Below are positions 1 through 10,601 of a stretch of DNA of 64,000 bases, in pieces. A program made the position numbers and the translations under genes. Under the pieces are notes generated by a model. The model was given only the letters and a program-made list of their open reading frames with translations. It searched no databases and was not told the origin of the DNA. The DNA lies in the NCBI GenBank assembly GCA_947462335.1, contig OX381705.1, positions 38,867,770-38,931,769 on the forward strand, in the 5' to 3' direction. How positions within the stretch are numbered: the stretch's first letter is position 1; each line of letters opens with the position of its first letter. Source of the stretch: Harmothoe impar (taxonomy: Eukaryota > Annelida > Polychaeta > Phyllodocida > Polynoidae).

Positions 1-56
1 AGGGTTTGATCAATATCACCCGCAGTTTTGGATTTCAGTTGCAGTGCTGCTTCTAA

Positions 57-155
57 AGGGAACTTTTGCAATCCCAACATATCTCATTAAAGGTAGAGGT
101 AGCAAAGCTAAGATGTCTGGCTTTAATGACCTAGGTCGTCATTGCTAAAGGTCCC
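57..155. mobile_element. Decayed AGGGACC MITE inside each array unit (first copy)
   Basis: The 99-bp block begins AGGGAACTTTTGCAA and ends TTGCTAAAGGTCCC. Between them, CTCATTAAAGGCAGAGGTAGC and GTCTGGCTTTAATGAC line up with the subterminal parts of the intact MITEs at 27114-27223 and 5604-5685. The same block recurs once per unit, starting at 1038, 2446, 3431, 4839, 11681, 13086, 14068, 15473, 16878, 18283, 19688, 21093, 22498, 23903, 25308, 26290, 27808, 29213 and 30195. It was probably present in the founding unit before amplification, because every copy shares the same lesions. Confidence 0.75.
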
Positions 156-883
156 AATTGCAAATACAATTGTTAGCTCTCGGTCAGGTTATTGCCATTG
201 GAAAGATAACATTTCTCATAAGGGTGACTCTTTAGTTAGTTGGATGCTTTCAAGTGACTTTCATATATCAGGAGCATTGGCCCAACCCAGTATTGAAAGG
301 AGCAAAATGTCTCTCACAGCCCTGCCACTCCGCCTGGAGGCAAAGCAGAAAGAAATATATGTAGATTAGTACTCTACTTAACTGCCAGGGGGCAGTGCAG
401 AGCTGGAGTTTAGTTGCAACCAGCAGCAGCTGGTAACCCATGAAAGGGAGAGCAAGTATTTGATTTTGGCTTCACCATCGATGGGATAGTCCAAGAGTCT
501 GTCTGCATTTCTGGGGATAGATTGGTTGCTACATGTGCTCACATTTTCTCCCATGCATGCAGCATGAAGAGTCTGGATGATGCTACTAACGCCCTTACCA
601 CATTTGCTTAGCCAGTCTTTGTTATCACCAACATTCCTACCTAGAGACTATCAACTCTGAGACCAACTCCAGGCCATTTATACCTATTGCACCGCCAGCC
701 AGTGGGCACTTAAAGGGATTTTCATGTCATCAGACTCTGCCTAGTTCAAAGTGACCACAACTGCAACGCAGCTGTTGGATATGATGCGGAATTCTGGATT
801 GATGATGATGAAATATGATAAGACTGCTGTGCCCGGAAAAGCCGTCAGACATCGGGATTGATGAATAGATTTCAAAATTGGAA

Positions 884-955
884 GGGCTCTTGCGGGATTT
901 AAACCCGGGACCTCTCGCACCCAAAGCAAAAATCCTACCCCTAGACCAACGAGCC
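884..955 (-). tRNA. tRNA-Pro(TGG)-like, array copy 1 (probably a pseudogene)
   Basis: The minus strand gives a 72-nt cloverleaf. The acceptor starts GGCTCGT, the A box is TGGTCTAGGGGTA, the anticodon loop is TTTGGGT (anticodon TGG, proline) and the 3' end is AGAGCCC. The anticodon stem is held by two G-T wobbles. There are mismatches at one acceptor pair and at the outer T-stem pair. The B box is GGTTTAAATCC, with T replacing the usual C, so this left-block copy is probably less active than those with GGTTCAAATCC. Length and layout match eukaryotic tRNA-Pro. Confidence 0.6.
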
Positions 956-2291
956 ACTGACATGAATCACACACATGATAGAGGGTTTGATCAATATCAC
1001 CTGCAGTTTTGGACTTCAGTGGCAGTGCTGCTTCTAAAGGGAACTTTTGCAATCCCGACATATCTCATTAAAGGCAGAGGTAGCAAAGCTAAGATGTCTG
1101 GCTTTAATGACCTAGGTCGTCATTGCTAAAGGTCCCAATTGCAAATACAATTGTTAGCTGTCGGTCAGGTTATTGCCATTGGAAAGATAACATTTCTCAT
1201 AAGGGTGACGACTCTTTAGTTAGTTGGATGCTTTCAAGTGACTTTCATATATCAGGAGCATTGGCCCAACCCAGTATTGAAAGGAGCAAAATGTCTCTCA
1301 CAGCCCTGCCACTCCGCCTGGAGGCAAAGCAGAAAGAAATATATGTAGATTAGTACTCTACTTAACTGCCAGGGGGCAGTGCAGAGCTGGAGTTTAGTTG
1401 CAACCAGCAGCAGCTGGTAACCCATGAAAGGGAGAGCAAGTATTTGATTTTGGCTTCACCATCGATGGGATAGTCCAAGAGTCTGTCTGCATTTCAGGGG
1501 ATAGATTGGTTGCTACATGTGCTCACTTTTTCTCCCATGCATGCAGCATGAAGAGTCTGGATGATGTTGCTAACGCCCTTACCACATTTGCTTAGCCAGT
1601 CTTTGTTATCAGCAACATTCCTACCCAGACTATCAACTCTGAGACCAACTCCAGGCCATTTATGCCTATTGCACCGCCAGCCAGTGGGCAGTTAAAAGGA
1701 TTTTCATGCCATCAGACTCTGCCTAGTTCAAAGGTGACCACAACTGCAACGCAGCTGTTGGATCAGTCTCAGTCCTGACTGTACGTTTACAGTCTGGGAG
1801 AGTAATTAGACATATGTACCTACACTGGCCCACATACCCTGCTGTACTGTACATGTCCACCAATATCAGCAACCATGAGAGTGTGGGTTCGAATCCCACT
1901 CTGGCTACATTAGTAGTTTTGCTGATACCTGCACAAAACACCTGAATTGAACTAAATAACCTGGCAACATATTTTTCTATGTATAATAAATATGCCAGTA
2001 TTGGTGATATTTATGTCTCAAATGGATTAAATACAGACTCAATAAAACGTAATACCTATTGTGCCATGGTGGGATTCGAACCCACACTCCTCATTAAAGA
2101 ATGATCCAGGATCTTGGATCATTTTTATTAGATATAAATTCGTCCAGGCCCAGTAATGGGCCTGGTGTGCTCGAGGCTGCTGTTGGATATGATGCGGAAT
2201 TCTGGATTGATGATGATGAAATATGATAAGACTGCTGTGCCCGGAAAAGCCGTCAGACATCGGGATTGATGAATAGATTTCAAAATTGGAA

Positions 2292-2363
2292 GGGCTCTTG
2301 CGGGATTTAAACCCGGGACCTCTCGCACCCAAAGCAAAAATCCTACCCCTAGACCAACGAGCC
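2292..2363 (-). tRNA. tRNA-Pro(TGG)-like, array copy 2
   Basis: Same sequence type as copy 1: T-variant B box (GGTTTAAATCC) and GGTAGGAT after the A box. Confidence 0.55.
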
Positions 2364-3276
2364 ACTGACATGAATCACACACATGATAGAGGGTTTGATC
2401 AATATCACCTGCAGTTTTGGACTTCAGTGGCAGTGCTGCTTCTAAAGGGAACTTTTGCAATCCCGACATATCTCATTAAAGGCAGAGGTAGCAAAGCTAA
2501 GATGTCTGGCTTTAATGACCTAGGTCGTCATTGCTAAAGGTCCCAATTGCAAATACAATTGTTAGCTGTCGGTCAGGTTATTGCCATTGGAAAGATAACA
2601 TTTCTCATAAGGGTGACGACTCTTTAGTTAGTTGGATGCTTTCAAGTGACTTTCATATATCAGGAGCATTGGCCCAACCCAGTATTGAAAGGAGCAAAAT
2701 GTCTCTCACAGCCCTGCCACTCCGCCTGGAGGCAAAGCAGAAAGAAATATATGTAGATTAGTACTCTACTTAACTGCCAGGGGGCAGTGCAGAGCTGGAG
2801 TTTAGTTGCAACCAGCAGCAGCTGGTAACCCATGAAAGGGAGAGCAAGTATTTGATTTTGGCTTCACCATCGATGGGATAGTCCAAGAGTCTGTCTGCAT
2901 TTCAGGGGATAGATTGGTTGCTACATGTGCTCACTTTTTCTCCCATGCATGCAGCATGAAGAGTCTGGATGATGTTGCTAACGCCCTTACCACATTTGCT
3001 TAGCCAGTCTTTGTTATCAGCAACATTCCTACCTAGAGACTATCAACTCTGAGACCAACTCCAGGCCATTTATGCCTATTGCACCGCCAGCCAGTGGGCA
3101 CTTAAAGGGATTTTCATGCCATCAGTCTCTGCCTAGTTCAAAGGTGACCACAACTGCAACGCAGCTGTTGGATATGATGCGGAATTCTGGATTGATGATG
3201 ATGAAATATGATAAGACTGCTGTGCCCGGAAAAGCCGTCAGACATCGGGATTGATGAATAGATTTCAAAATTGGAA

Positions 3277-3348
3277 GGGCTCTTGCGGGATTTAAACCCG
3301 GGACCTCTCGCACCCAAAGCAAAAATCCTACCCCTAGACCAACGAGCC
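3277..3348 (-). tRNA. tRNA-Pro(TGG)-like, array copy 3
   Basis: Left-block type with the T-variant B box; lies in a unit that follows a short interval. Confidence 0.55.
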
Positions 3349-4684
3349 ACTGACATGAATCACACACATGATAGAGGGTTTGATCAATATCACCTGCAGT
3401 TTTGGACTTCAGTGGCAGTGCTGCTTCTAAAGGGAACTTTTGCAATCCCGACATATCTCATTAAAGGCAGAGGTAGCAAAGCTAAGATGTCTGGCTTTAA
3501 TGACCTAGGTCGTCATTGCTAAAGGTCCCAATTGCAAATACAATTGTTAGCTGTCGGTCAGGTTATTGCCATTGGAAAGATAACATTTCTCATAAGGGTG
3601 ACGACTCTTTAGTTAGTTGGATGCTTTCAAGTGACTTTCATATATCAGGAGCATTGGCCCAACCCAGTATTGAAAGGAGCAAAATGTCTCTCACAGCCCT
3701 GCCACTCCGCCTGGAGGCAAAGCAGAAAGAAATATATGTAGATTAGTACTCTACTTAACTGCCAGGGGGCAGTGCAGAGCTGGAGTTTAGTTGCAACCAG
3801 CAGCAGCTGGTAACCCATGAAAGGGAGAGCAAGTATTTGATTTTGGCTTCACCATCGATGGGATAGTCCAAGAGTCTGTCTGCATTTCAGGGGATAGATT
3901 GGTTGCTACATGTGCTCACTTTTTCTCCCATGCATGCAGCATGAAGAGTCTGGATGATGTTGCTAACGCCCTTACCACATTTGCTTAGCCAGTCTTTGTT
4001 ATCAGCAACATTCCTACCCAGACTATCAACTCTGAGACCAACTCCAGGCCATTTATGCCTATTGCACCGCCAGCCAGTGGGCAGTTAAAAGGATTTTCAT
4101 GCCATCAGACTCTGCCTAGTTCAAAGGTGACCACAACTGCAACGCAGCTGTTGGATCAGTCTCAGTCCTGACTGTACGTTTACAGTCTGGGAGAGTAATT
4201 AGACATATGTACCTACACTGGCCCACATACCCTGCTGTACTGTACATGTCCACCAATATCAGCAACCATGAGAGTGTGGGTTCGAATCCCACTCTGGCTA
4301 CATTAGTAGTATTGCTGATACCTGCACAAAACACCTGAATTGAACTAAATAACCTGGCAACATATTTTTCTATGTATAATAAATATGCCAGTATTGGTGA
4401 TATTTATGTCTCAAATGGATTAAATACAGACTCAATAAAACGTAATACCTATTGTGCCATGGTGGGATTCGAACCCACACTCCTCATTAAAGAATGATCC
4501 AGGATCTTGGATCATTTTTATTAGATATAAATTCGTCCAGGCCCCGTAATGGGCCTGGTGTGCTCGAGGCTGCTGTTGGATATGATGCGGAATTCTGGAT
4601 TGATGATGATGAAATATGATAAGACTGCTGTGCCCGGAAAAGCCGTCAGACATCGGGATTGATGAATAGATTTCAAAATTGGAA

Positions 4685-4756
4685 GGGCTCTTGCGGGATT
4701 TAAACCCGGGACCTCTCGCACCCAAAGCAAAAATCCTACCCCTAGACCAACGAGCC
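4685..4756 (-). tRNA. tRNA-Pro(TGG)-like, array copy 4
   Basis: Left-block type with the T-variant B box; the last copy before the unit interrupted by the DIRS element. Confidence 0.55.
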
Positions 4757-5683
4757 ACTGACATGAATCACACACATGATAGAGGGTTTGATCAATATCA
4801 CCTGCAGTTTTGGATTTCAGTGGCAGTGCTGCTTCTAAAGGGAACTTTTGCAATCCCGACATATCTCATTAAAGGCAGAGGTAGCAAAGCTAAGATGTCT
4901 GGCTTTAATGACCTAGGTCGTCATTGCTAAAGGTCCCAATTGCAAATACAATTGTTAGCTGTCGGTCAGGTTATTGCCATTGGAAAGATAACATTTCTCA
5001 TAAGGGTGACTCTTTAGTTAGTTGGATGCTTTCAAGTGACTTTCATATATCAGGAGCATTGGCCCAACCCAGTATTGAAAGGAGCAAAATGTCTCTCACA
5101 GCCCTGCCACTCCGCCTGGAGGCAAAGCAGAAAGAAATATATGTAGATTAGTACTCTACTTAACTGCCAGGGGGCAGTGCAGAGCTGGAGTTTAGTTGCA
5201 ACCAGCAGCAGCTGGTAACCCATGAAAGGGAGAGCAAGTATTTGATTTTGGCTTCACCATCGATGGGATAGTCCAAGAGTCTGTCTGCATTTCTGGGGAT
5301 AGATTGGTTGCTACATGTGCTCACATTTTCTCCCATGCATGCAGCATGAAGAGTCTGGATGATGTTGCTAACGCCGTTACCACATTTGCTTAGCTAGTCT
5401 CTGTTATCAGCAACATTCCTACCTAGAGACTATCAACTCTGAGACCAACTCCAGGCCATTTATGCCTATTGCACCGCCAGCCAGTGGGCAGTTAAAAGGA
5501 TTTTCATGCCATCAGACTCTGCCTAGTTCAAAGGTGACCACAACTGCAACGCAGCTGTTGGATCAGTCTCAGTCCTGACTGTACGTTTACAGTCTGGGAG
5601 AGTAGGGACCTTTAGCAACCCACGTAAAAGCTCAGTAAACGCAGACGTAGCAGTGCTGAAAGGATAGGATACGTCTGCGTTTA

Positions 5684-5827
5684 ATTGTATACATGAATGT
5701 GTGCATTATGTACCTATAAATACGTAAGACAGTCGCCACCTGTAGAGGGACGGTGGTACTATATACTCGCGCCAAACTGGAGCGGGGACAAAGGACTTCA
5801 CAAGCCCACCTGCAGCGAGCATAGAAA
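5684..5827 (+). repeat. DIRS terminal repeat A1
   Basis: 144 bp from ATTGTATACATG to GAGCATAGAAA, matching A2 base for base by eye. It is untranslated leader in front of ORF1 and a likely promoter region. Confidence 0.9.
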
Positions 5828-5882
5828 GACGTGTTGGTACCGTCAGAGGTGTACCGCGTATATAGTACCGGTACTTGTCAAA

Positions 5883-7238
5883 ATGGAGAAGAAATTGCAG
5901 AAATGTGGTGAATGCAAGGAGTCACACATACCCAAAGGAGGAAAACCATGCCCATATGTGATTTCAGCGAAGAAAAAGGCAGTGCAGTGCAAGGCAGATG
6001 ACGCAGAAGGAGAGGGCTGGAAACTTTATGTGGACTCTCAGCAGATGGCCGATGACTCCAGGGAGTACTTAGGAAAAACCTCAGAGGAGTCACCCAAACC
6101 AGTGCAACTCAGTGAAACAGTGGTAGGCGCCATGCTAATGGAAATGCAGGCGTCTCGTAAACTAATGGAGAGTCAAATGAAGTTGCTGACGGGACTGGTG
6201 CATGGATTAGCGGTGGGTGAAGGTGCGGGGTCGTCAGGCATGACCAAAGGCCAGGTGAAAGGCCAGGTGAAACCTCAGGCGGGGTCGAGAACAACGCATC
6301 AGATGAAGGACACCTCGGGAATGTCGGCTTATATGGAGTCAATGTGGAACCTTGGTGACATAGGTGACGATCAGGAGGATCAGGAGGAATCCGCGGCTGA
6401 TGTCGGTGACGACGGTGACGCCGATGACGCCGGGGACGATGATGATGACGACGGAGGAAGGTTAGCCCTCCTCCAAGCTCTGCTGGGAAAGAAGAAGGAG
6501 AAGTCCAACCCAATCAAGGGACAGAGGTTTATTCCAGCCGATCTACTTCGAGGAGTCCCATCCAGGACTATAGTGCAAGGAGTCACGAGAGTCCCGGGAG
6601 GCAAGGGGCAGCAACTGGTCTTCATCTCAGATAAATCTGCAAAGCGTGAGTTGGTCACTTTTGATTTGGTTCCACATATGCACAGTGATAGATCAAAAAA
6701 TGCAAACATACACGACATTATCTCAGCTAGCATGAGTCTAGTTGAGAGCTTCATTATTCATGGTGTGGATAATGCTCATTGCTATGCTCAACACGTAAAA
6801 TACCTTACTGATAAGGTGCGTATTTATGATGAGAAATGCCTCATGGATTACGACTTAGCTATGAGGGAAAGAGGGGAGGAGTTTGGAATACATACCTTCT
6901 GCTACGGGGACGAACGCCTGTTTACCAGGTGGATAGGACCAGAAGGGGTATTGCCTCGGGAAGTCAGAGACGCTTACCGTCAGTCAGGCAGAGGTAGAGG
7001 CAGAGGCGGTAGAGGCAGGTTTAGAGGCAGGGGATGGGGTCCAGGCAGGACAGGTGAAAATTACCATGAGGGTACATATGGAGGCTCATATGGCGGGGGC
7101 AGAAGAAATGATTATTGCTTTGACTTCAACAAGGAGTCGGGGTGCAGGTTCCCTCATGATTGCAGGTTCCCCCATGTATGTCAGGATTGTAGGGGTAATC
7201 ATTCCGGGGTGCATTGCCCCCAAAAGAAAAAGGAATAG
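5883..7238 (+). CDS. DIRS ORF1, Gag-like nucleic-acid-binding protein
   Basis: A 451-aa product if started at the ATG at 5883, the first ATG past the terminal repeat; the frame is open further upstream, but that part lies in A1. An N-terminal Cys cluster (CGECKESH then PCPY, residues about 8-25) resembles a small zinc-binding motif. A strongly acidic Asp-rich stretch sits near residues 160-190. A Gly-Arg (RGG-type) tract lies near residues 368-390, and a C-terminal Cys/His cluster near 412-446 ends in a lysine tail. RGG plus zinc-finger ends fit an RNA-binding coat protein, as expected for ORF1 of DIRS elements, but no capsid fold can be named from sequence alone. It ends at TAG 7236-7238, in frame with ORF2. 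Confidence 0.8.
   Translation: MEKKLQKCGECKESHIPKGGKPCPYVISAKKKAVQCKADDAEGEGWKLYVDSQQMADDSREYLGKTSEESPKPVQLSETVVGAMLMEMQASRKLMESQMKLLTGLVHGLAVGEGAGSSGMTKGQVKGQVKPQAGSRTTHQMKDTSGMSAYMESMWNLGDIGDDQEDQEESAADVGDDGDADDAGDDDDDDGGRLALLQALLGKKKEKSNPIKGQRFIPADLLRGVPSRTIVQGVTRVPGGKGQQLVFISDKSAKRELVTFDLVPHMHSDRSKNANIHDIISASMSLVESFIIHGVDNAHCYAQHVKYLTDKVRIYDEKCLMDYDLAMRERGEEFGIHTFCYGDERLFTRWIGPEGVLPREVRDAYRQSGRGRGRGGRGRFRGRGWGPGRTGENYHEGTYGGSYGGGRRNDYCFDFNKESGCRFPHDCRFPHVCQDCRGNHSGVHCPQKKKE
7236..7238 (+). promoter_or_regulatory. Single in-frame TAG between ORF1 and ORF2 (possible readthrough)
   Basis: ORF1 and ORF2 share one reading frame. TAG at 7236 is the only stop between 5883 and 9693, and ORF2 has no ATG near its start (the first is roughly 125 codons in). 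Either the stop is read through to make a Gag-Pol fusion, or it is a recent nonsense mutation of a once-continuous ORF. The codon is followed by GATGAG, which is not a classic readthrough context. Confidence 0.5.
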
Positions 7239-9695
7239 GATGAGGCAGCTCCCTCTGTAGCTTATGTAGGGGGGGGAGTGTCAGGGATATGCCAGGCAGG
7301 CAGTAGTGAGGGTTTAATTCCCAGACAGGCAGGTATAGGTCCTAAGGAGGAATTGGTGGTTAGCAAGGATCCGGGGGTGAATTTGGTGGGTACCAATTCA
7401 AAAAAGAAGGCAAATCAGGTTGGTACCACAAACCCTAACGAGGAAGGGGGCGTGGCAGGTCAGTCGGTACGCGTTGAGGGTGGCCTCCTTCGGGGGTTGG
7501 GACGCCCGGAATTCACTGTTCCTGAAGGTTGTGGGGCAGAGCATCCCCCTTTTTCAATTTTTTCTGGTAGTATATTGTCCGAGGGACCAGACCTGGGTTC
7601 TGTCGGCAATAATTCGGTTGGAAGTGTCAGTAATTCGTTAAAAACTAGCGGTGAAGCGATGTTTGTTGATGGTCACGCCCCTTTTGTGGGCGCCGCCATG
7701 TTGGATCTCGCGGCGCGAGAGGCCCGCGAGAGGTTGGACGAGAAGTGTGACGTCACTATTCAAAATGGCGGCGAGCAAGGCGGAGATTCAGAAAGTGACG
7801 ATTCGGGTGTAGATTTATCGTTCAATACATGCTCAATTCATGGAATAGACAGTTGTATTTACTGTGAGGACTTTGAGGTGGATTCAGAGAACAGTATTAT
7901 GGAGGATTACGCTCAGTTATGGTCAAGTACCGGCGAGAAAGACAAGTTTCCCCTTTATCGCCCACCAGTGACAGTGCAATTGCCGAAGGTAACAACTTCA
8001 ATTGTACATAATGATGTTTCTTTTGTACGCCCTTGCAGGGATCGTTGTGTGGGTAGCCACAAATTGCATGAGATGCAGGTACAATTAAACCCTTGTGTGT
8101 TTTTTGATGAATGTTTCAATCATGAAGGAGGGGTGGATCAAGAGGCGGAATATATATTCACTGGTATTCGTGACGGTTTCAAAATAGTAGATGCGGAGTT
8201 CGACCAGTCGTATTTCAGGAGCAATTATGATTCAATTACCAAAGGCAAAGCGAAGAGGAAAATGGACAAACTCATTAGACAGGAGTTATTGTGCGGAAAA
8301 GTCTGTAAAGTCAGCAGTCCTCCCAAATGTGTTCATTCCCTGGGGGCCATCTATAAGCCCGATGGTTCCATCAGGCCAATAACAGACTGCAGTAGAGGTT
8401 TACCTGGGCCAGGTAATGAGAGTATAAATGACCATATGAGTTCTACTTGTGCTAAGTTCCAGTATGTAAAAGTGGATCATATTGTGGAGGATATGACCCC
8501 GGGTTGCTATTTCTCGGTGGTAGATATCAGTTCAGCATATAGGTCAGTACCTATATTCCCAGGTGATAGAAAAAAACAGGGGTTTTCATGGAATCTAGAG
8601 GGCAACACCGAATATTTCATGGACTGTTCTCTCTCTTTCGGTCTAAAATGTGCCCCATTCATTTTTTCAAAGCTGACAGAATTTGTTATCAGATGCCTGA
8701 AACGCAGGAAAATCCACAGGGTTTATGGGTATTTGGATGACTTTTTAGTGATAGGAAATACCCAAGATGAGTGCAGACGAAACCAAGCGGTGCTCATAGA
8801 GATACTACGCAGCTTGGGTTTTCATATAGCGTGGAAGAAGGTGGTGGCGGCCAGTCAAGTGGTTAGATACTTAGGTATCGAATTTGATAGTGTGGCCATG
8901 GAACTCAGATTACCTAGTGATAAAGTGACAAAGACTTTAAGTCTAGTGGAAGAATTCAAAGGGAAAACTTGTTGCACTAAAAAAGACTTACAAGTCTTGG
9001 CGGGGTACCTCGCCCACGCCAGCCAGGTTGTTAGGGGGGGTAGAACCTTTTCTAGACGAATTATCAATCTGATCAGGTACCTCCCGGATGGAGATAAAAT
9101 GGTTCATCTTCCATCATGGATGAAAGAAGACTTGGTCTGGTGGAAGAATTTTTGTGAGGTTTTCAATGGTAAGGCTAAGGTCATCCAGTGCAGAAATAAC
9201 ACAAAAATCAAATTAGAAACAGACTCGTCTATGTCTGGGTATGGGGCCAGATGGGACGGGGACTGGTTAGCGGGTTTCTGGGTCGAGGAAAAAGAAGGCT
9301 CTAGTGAAGCCTATCTTGACCATCACTGGTCAAAGGAACCTAGTGAATATGACCCAGTAGATGATATAAATCTCTTAGAGTTGTGGCCCATACTAGCAGC
9401 CATTGAGAGATGGGGGGAAATGTGGAGAAACTCGAAAGTGACAGTATGGACAGACAACACCCAGGTTATGTGGATGATTAGGACAGGCAGGTCAAAAAGT
9501 ATAAAGGCCATGTGGTGGCTGCGTGAGTTATTCTGGAGGTGTTGCTTATATAATGTCCAAATAGTATCAAAATGGATAAGTACAAAAGAAAACACAGTTG
9601 CTGATTACTTGTCTCGCTTGTCTGACTCTAGGAGTCTTGGCACTCTCCCTCCCTCATTTAATGAGTGGTTGTGTTGTTTCCAGGTGAGTCCCTGA
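7239..9695 (+). CDS. DIRS ORF2: reverse transcriptase and RNase H
   Basis: About 818 codons open from the ORF1 stop to TGA 9693-9695. Counting residues from 7278: a variable, Cys-containing N-terminal region runs to about 330. The RT domain covers about 340-560, with KPDGSIRPITD in the fingers, VVDISSAYRS (first catalytic Asp), SFGLKCAPF and the YLDDF active-site box at 485-489. RNase H covers about 640-780, with acidic residues D649 (ETDSS), E701 (NLLELW) and D726 (WTDNTQ). This RT-RH pair without protease or integrase is the DIRS arrangement. The enzyme would copy the element's RNA into DNA in cytoplasmic particles or the nucleus. The sequence CAGGTGAGT at 9681-9689, near the 3' end, matches a splice donor. 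No frameshift is seen inside the RT-RH region. Confidence 0.9.
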   Translation, partial: DEAAPSVAYVGGGVSGICQAGSSEGLIPRQAGIGPKEELVVSKDPGVNLVGTNSKKKANQVGTTNPNEEGGVAGQSVRVEGGLLRGLGRPEFTVPEGCGAEHPPFSIFSGSILSEGPDLGSVGNNSVGSVSNSLKTSGEAMFVDGHAPFVGAAMLDLAAREARERLDEKCDVTIQNGGEQGGDSESDDSGVDLSFNTCSIHGIDSCIYCEDFEVDSENSIMEDYAQLWSSTGEKDKFPLYRPPVTVQLPKVTTSIVHNDVSFVRPCRDRCVGSHKLHEMQVQLNPCVFFDECFNHEGGVDQEAEYIFTGIRDGFKIVDAEFDQSYFRSNYDSITKGKAKRKMDKLIRQELLCGKVCKVSSPPKCVHSLGAIYKPDGSIRPITDCSRGLPGPGNESINDHMSSTCAKFQYVKVDHIVEDMTPGCYFSVVDISSAYRSVPIFPGDRKKQGFSWNLEGNTEYFMDCSLSFGLKCAPFIFSKLTEFVIRCLKRRKIHRVYGYLDDFLVIGNTQDECRRNQAVLIEILRSLGFHIAWKKVVAASQVVRYLGIEFDSVAMELRLPSDKVTKTLSLVEEFKGKTCCTKKDLQVLAGYLAHASQVVRGGRTFSRRIINLIRYLPDGDKMVHLPSWMKEDLVWWKNFCEVFNGKAKVIQCRNNTKIKLETDSSMSGYGARWDGDWLAGFWVEEKEGSSEAYLDHHWSKEPSEYDPVDDINLLELWPILAAIERWGEMWRNSKVTVWTDNTQVMWMIRTGRSKSIKAMWWLRELFWRCCLYNVQIVSKWISTKENTVADYLSRLSDSRSLGTLPPSFNEWLCCFQVSP

Positions 9696-9712
9696 GAAAG
9701 AAGTTGCGAGTC

Positions 9713-10569
9713 ATGCAGTCTAGATGGATGGCTGACAATTCAAAGTCAACAAGGGAGTCCCAATGGAGATCTTATTTCGATTTTTGTGGGGAATTGGGTA
9801 TGAGGATCCACTCCCAGCATCTCTGGAGATGATCTTATTATATGTCATACATTTGTCAGACAGACTGAAATATAAGTCTTTGACTCAGTACCTTGGAGCA
9901 GTTTGGTTATTACATAAAATGTTCGGGGTTCCTCATGTTAGTCCGGGGGAGTTTGAGTTAGTGATTACACTCAGGGGTATCAAACGCACATTAGGTGATG
10001 CTACGGTACAGGCTAGGCCAGCCACACTGGGGGATTTGATAACAATAATCCTTAGATATGAAATTGGATCAAGACTTAGCCTTCTGGGTGGCCATCTTGT
10101 TGGGATTCAGGGCGTTGTTACGCAAGTCTAATATTCTAGAAGAAGGAATGTCAGTCAAATTGGGGGATCTAGCCTGGGAATCGTGGGGTGTGGGAGTCTC
10201 AGTCCGCAGGACAAAAACTATCTCTTTCCAGGAGAGGATTCTATTTATTCCTGTGGTACCCATTAAAGGGTGGGTTATATGGTTGATAATGTGTATATGA
10301 GGGCATCCTATAGTTGGTATACCAAAAAACTATCAAAACTGTGCAATGTCTGTAACCTTATCAAAATGTCATCTCATTCAATGCGTCGAGGTGGGGCCAG
10401 CTTGTTGGCGGAGAACGGGATATCGCTCGTGGATATCAAGAACTTAGGCGATTGGAAGTCAATGAGTGTATTATTTTACTTGACTAGGTCGTTGGACTCA
10501 AAGATTGACCTAGATAAGAGGATAGCGTCGGACATTTTCCTCAATAAGAAGGCTTATCTGGTAGACTAA
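9713..10569 (+). pseudogene. DIRS tyrosine recombinase, frame-disrupted
   Basis: Recombinase-like sequence is spread over two frames that alternate four times. The N-terminal part (ESQWRSYFDFCGELG) is in the frame of 9713 to 9832, the next in the frame of 9763 to 10131, the next in that of 10058 to 10300, and the last in that of 10270 to 10569. Catalytic elements of the family are visible: an Arg in FRALLRKSN, a Lys in VRRTKT, the HxxR box in SSHSMRRGGAS, the Trp in GDWKS, and the likely nucleophile Tyr in VLFYLTRS. The domain is therefore nearly whole but carries at least three 1-nt-type frame changes, several beside short homopolymers, so true decay and sequencing error are both possible. 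The family joins the circular cDNA to the target. Confidence 0.8.
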
Positions 10570-10601
10570 TCAATATAGTCTATCTTCGTTTGGCGTGTTT
10601 G

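Noticed and set aside
142..369. Plus-strand 75-83-codon ORFs in each array unit
   Set aside because: They span the fossil MITE and unit DNA and vary only as the DNA varies; no domain.
730..1061. Minus-strand ORFs recurring in every array unit (72-113 codons, containing GARGPGFKSR or VARVGFEPTL)
   Set aside because: These peptides are direct translations of tRNA T-arm and D-arm DNA, so recurrence reflects the DNA repeat; no coding signal.
6109..6754. Minus-strand ORFs rich in His/Pro/Ser within DIRS ORF1
   Set aside because: Shadows of the Asp-rich tract on the coding strand.
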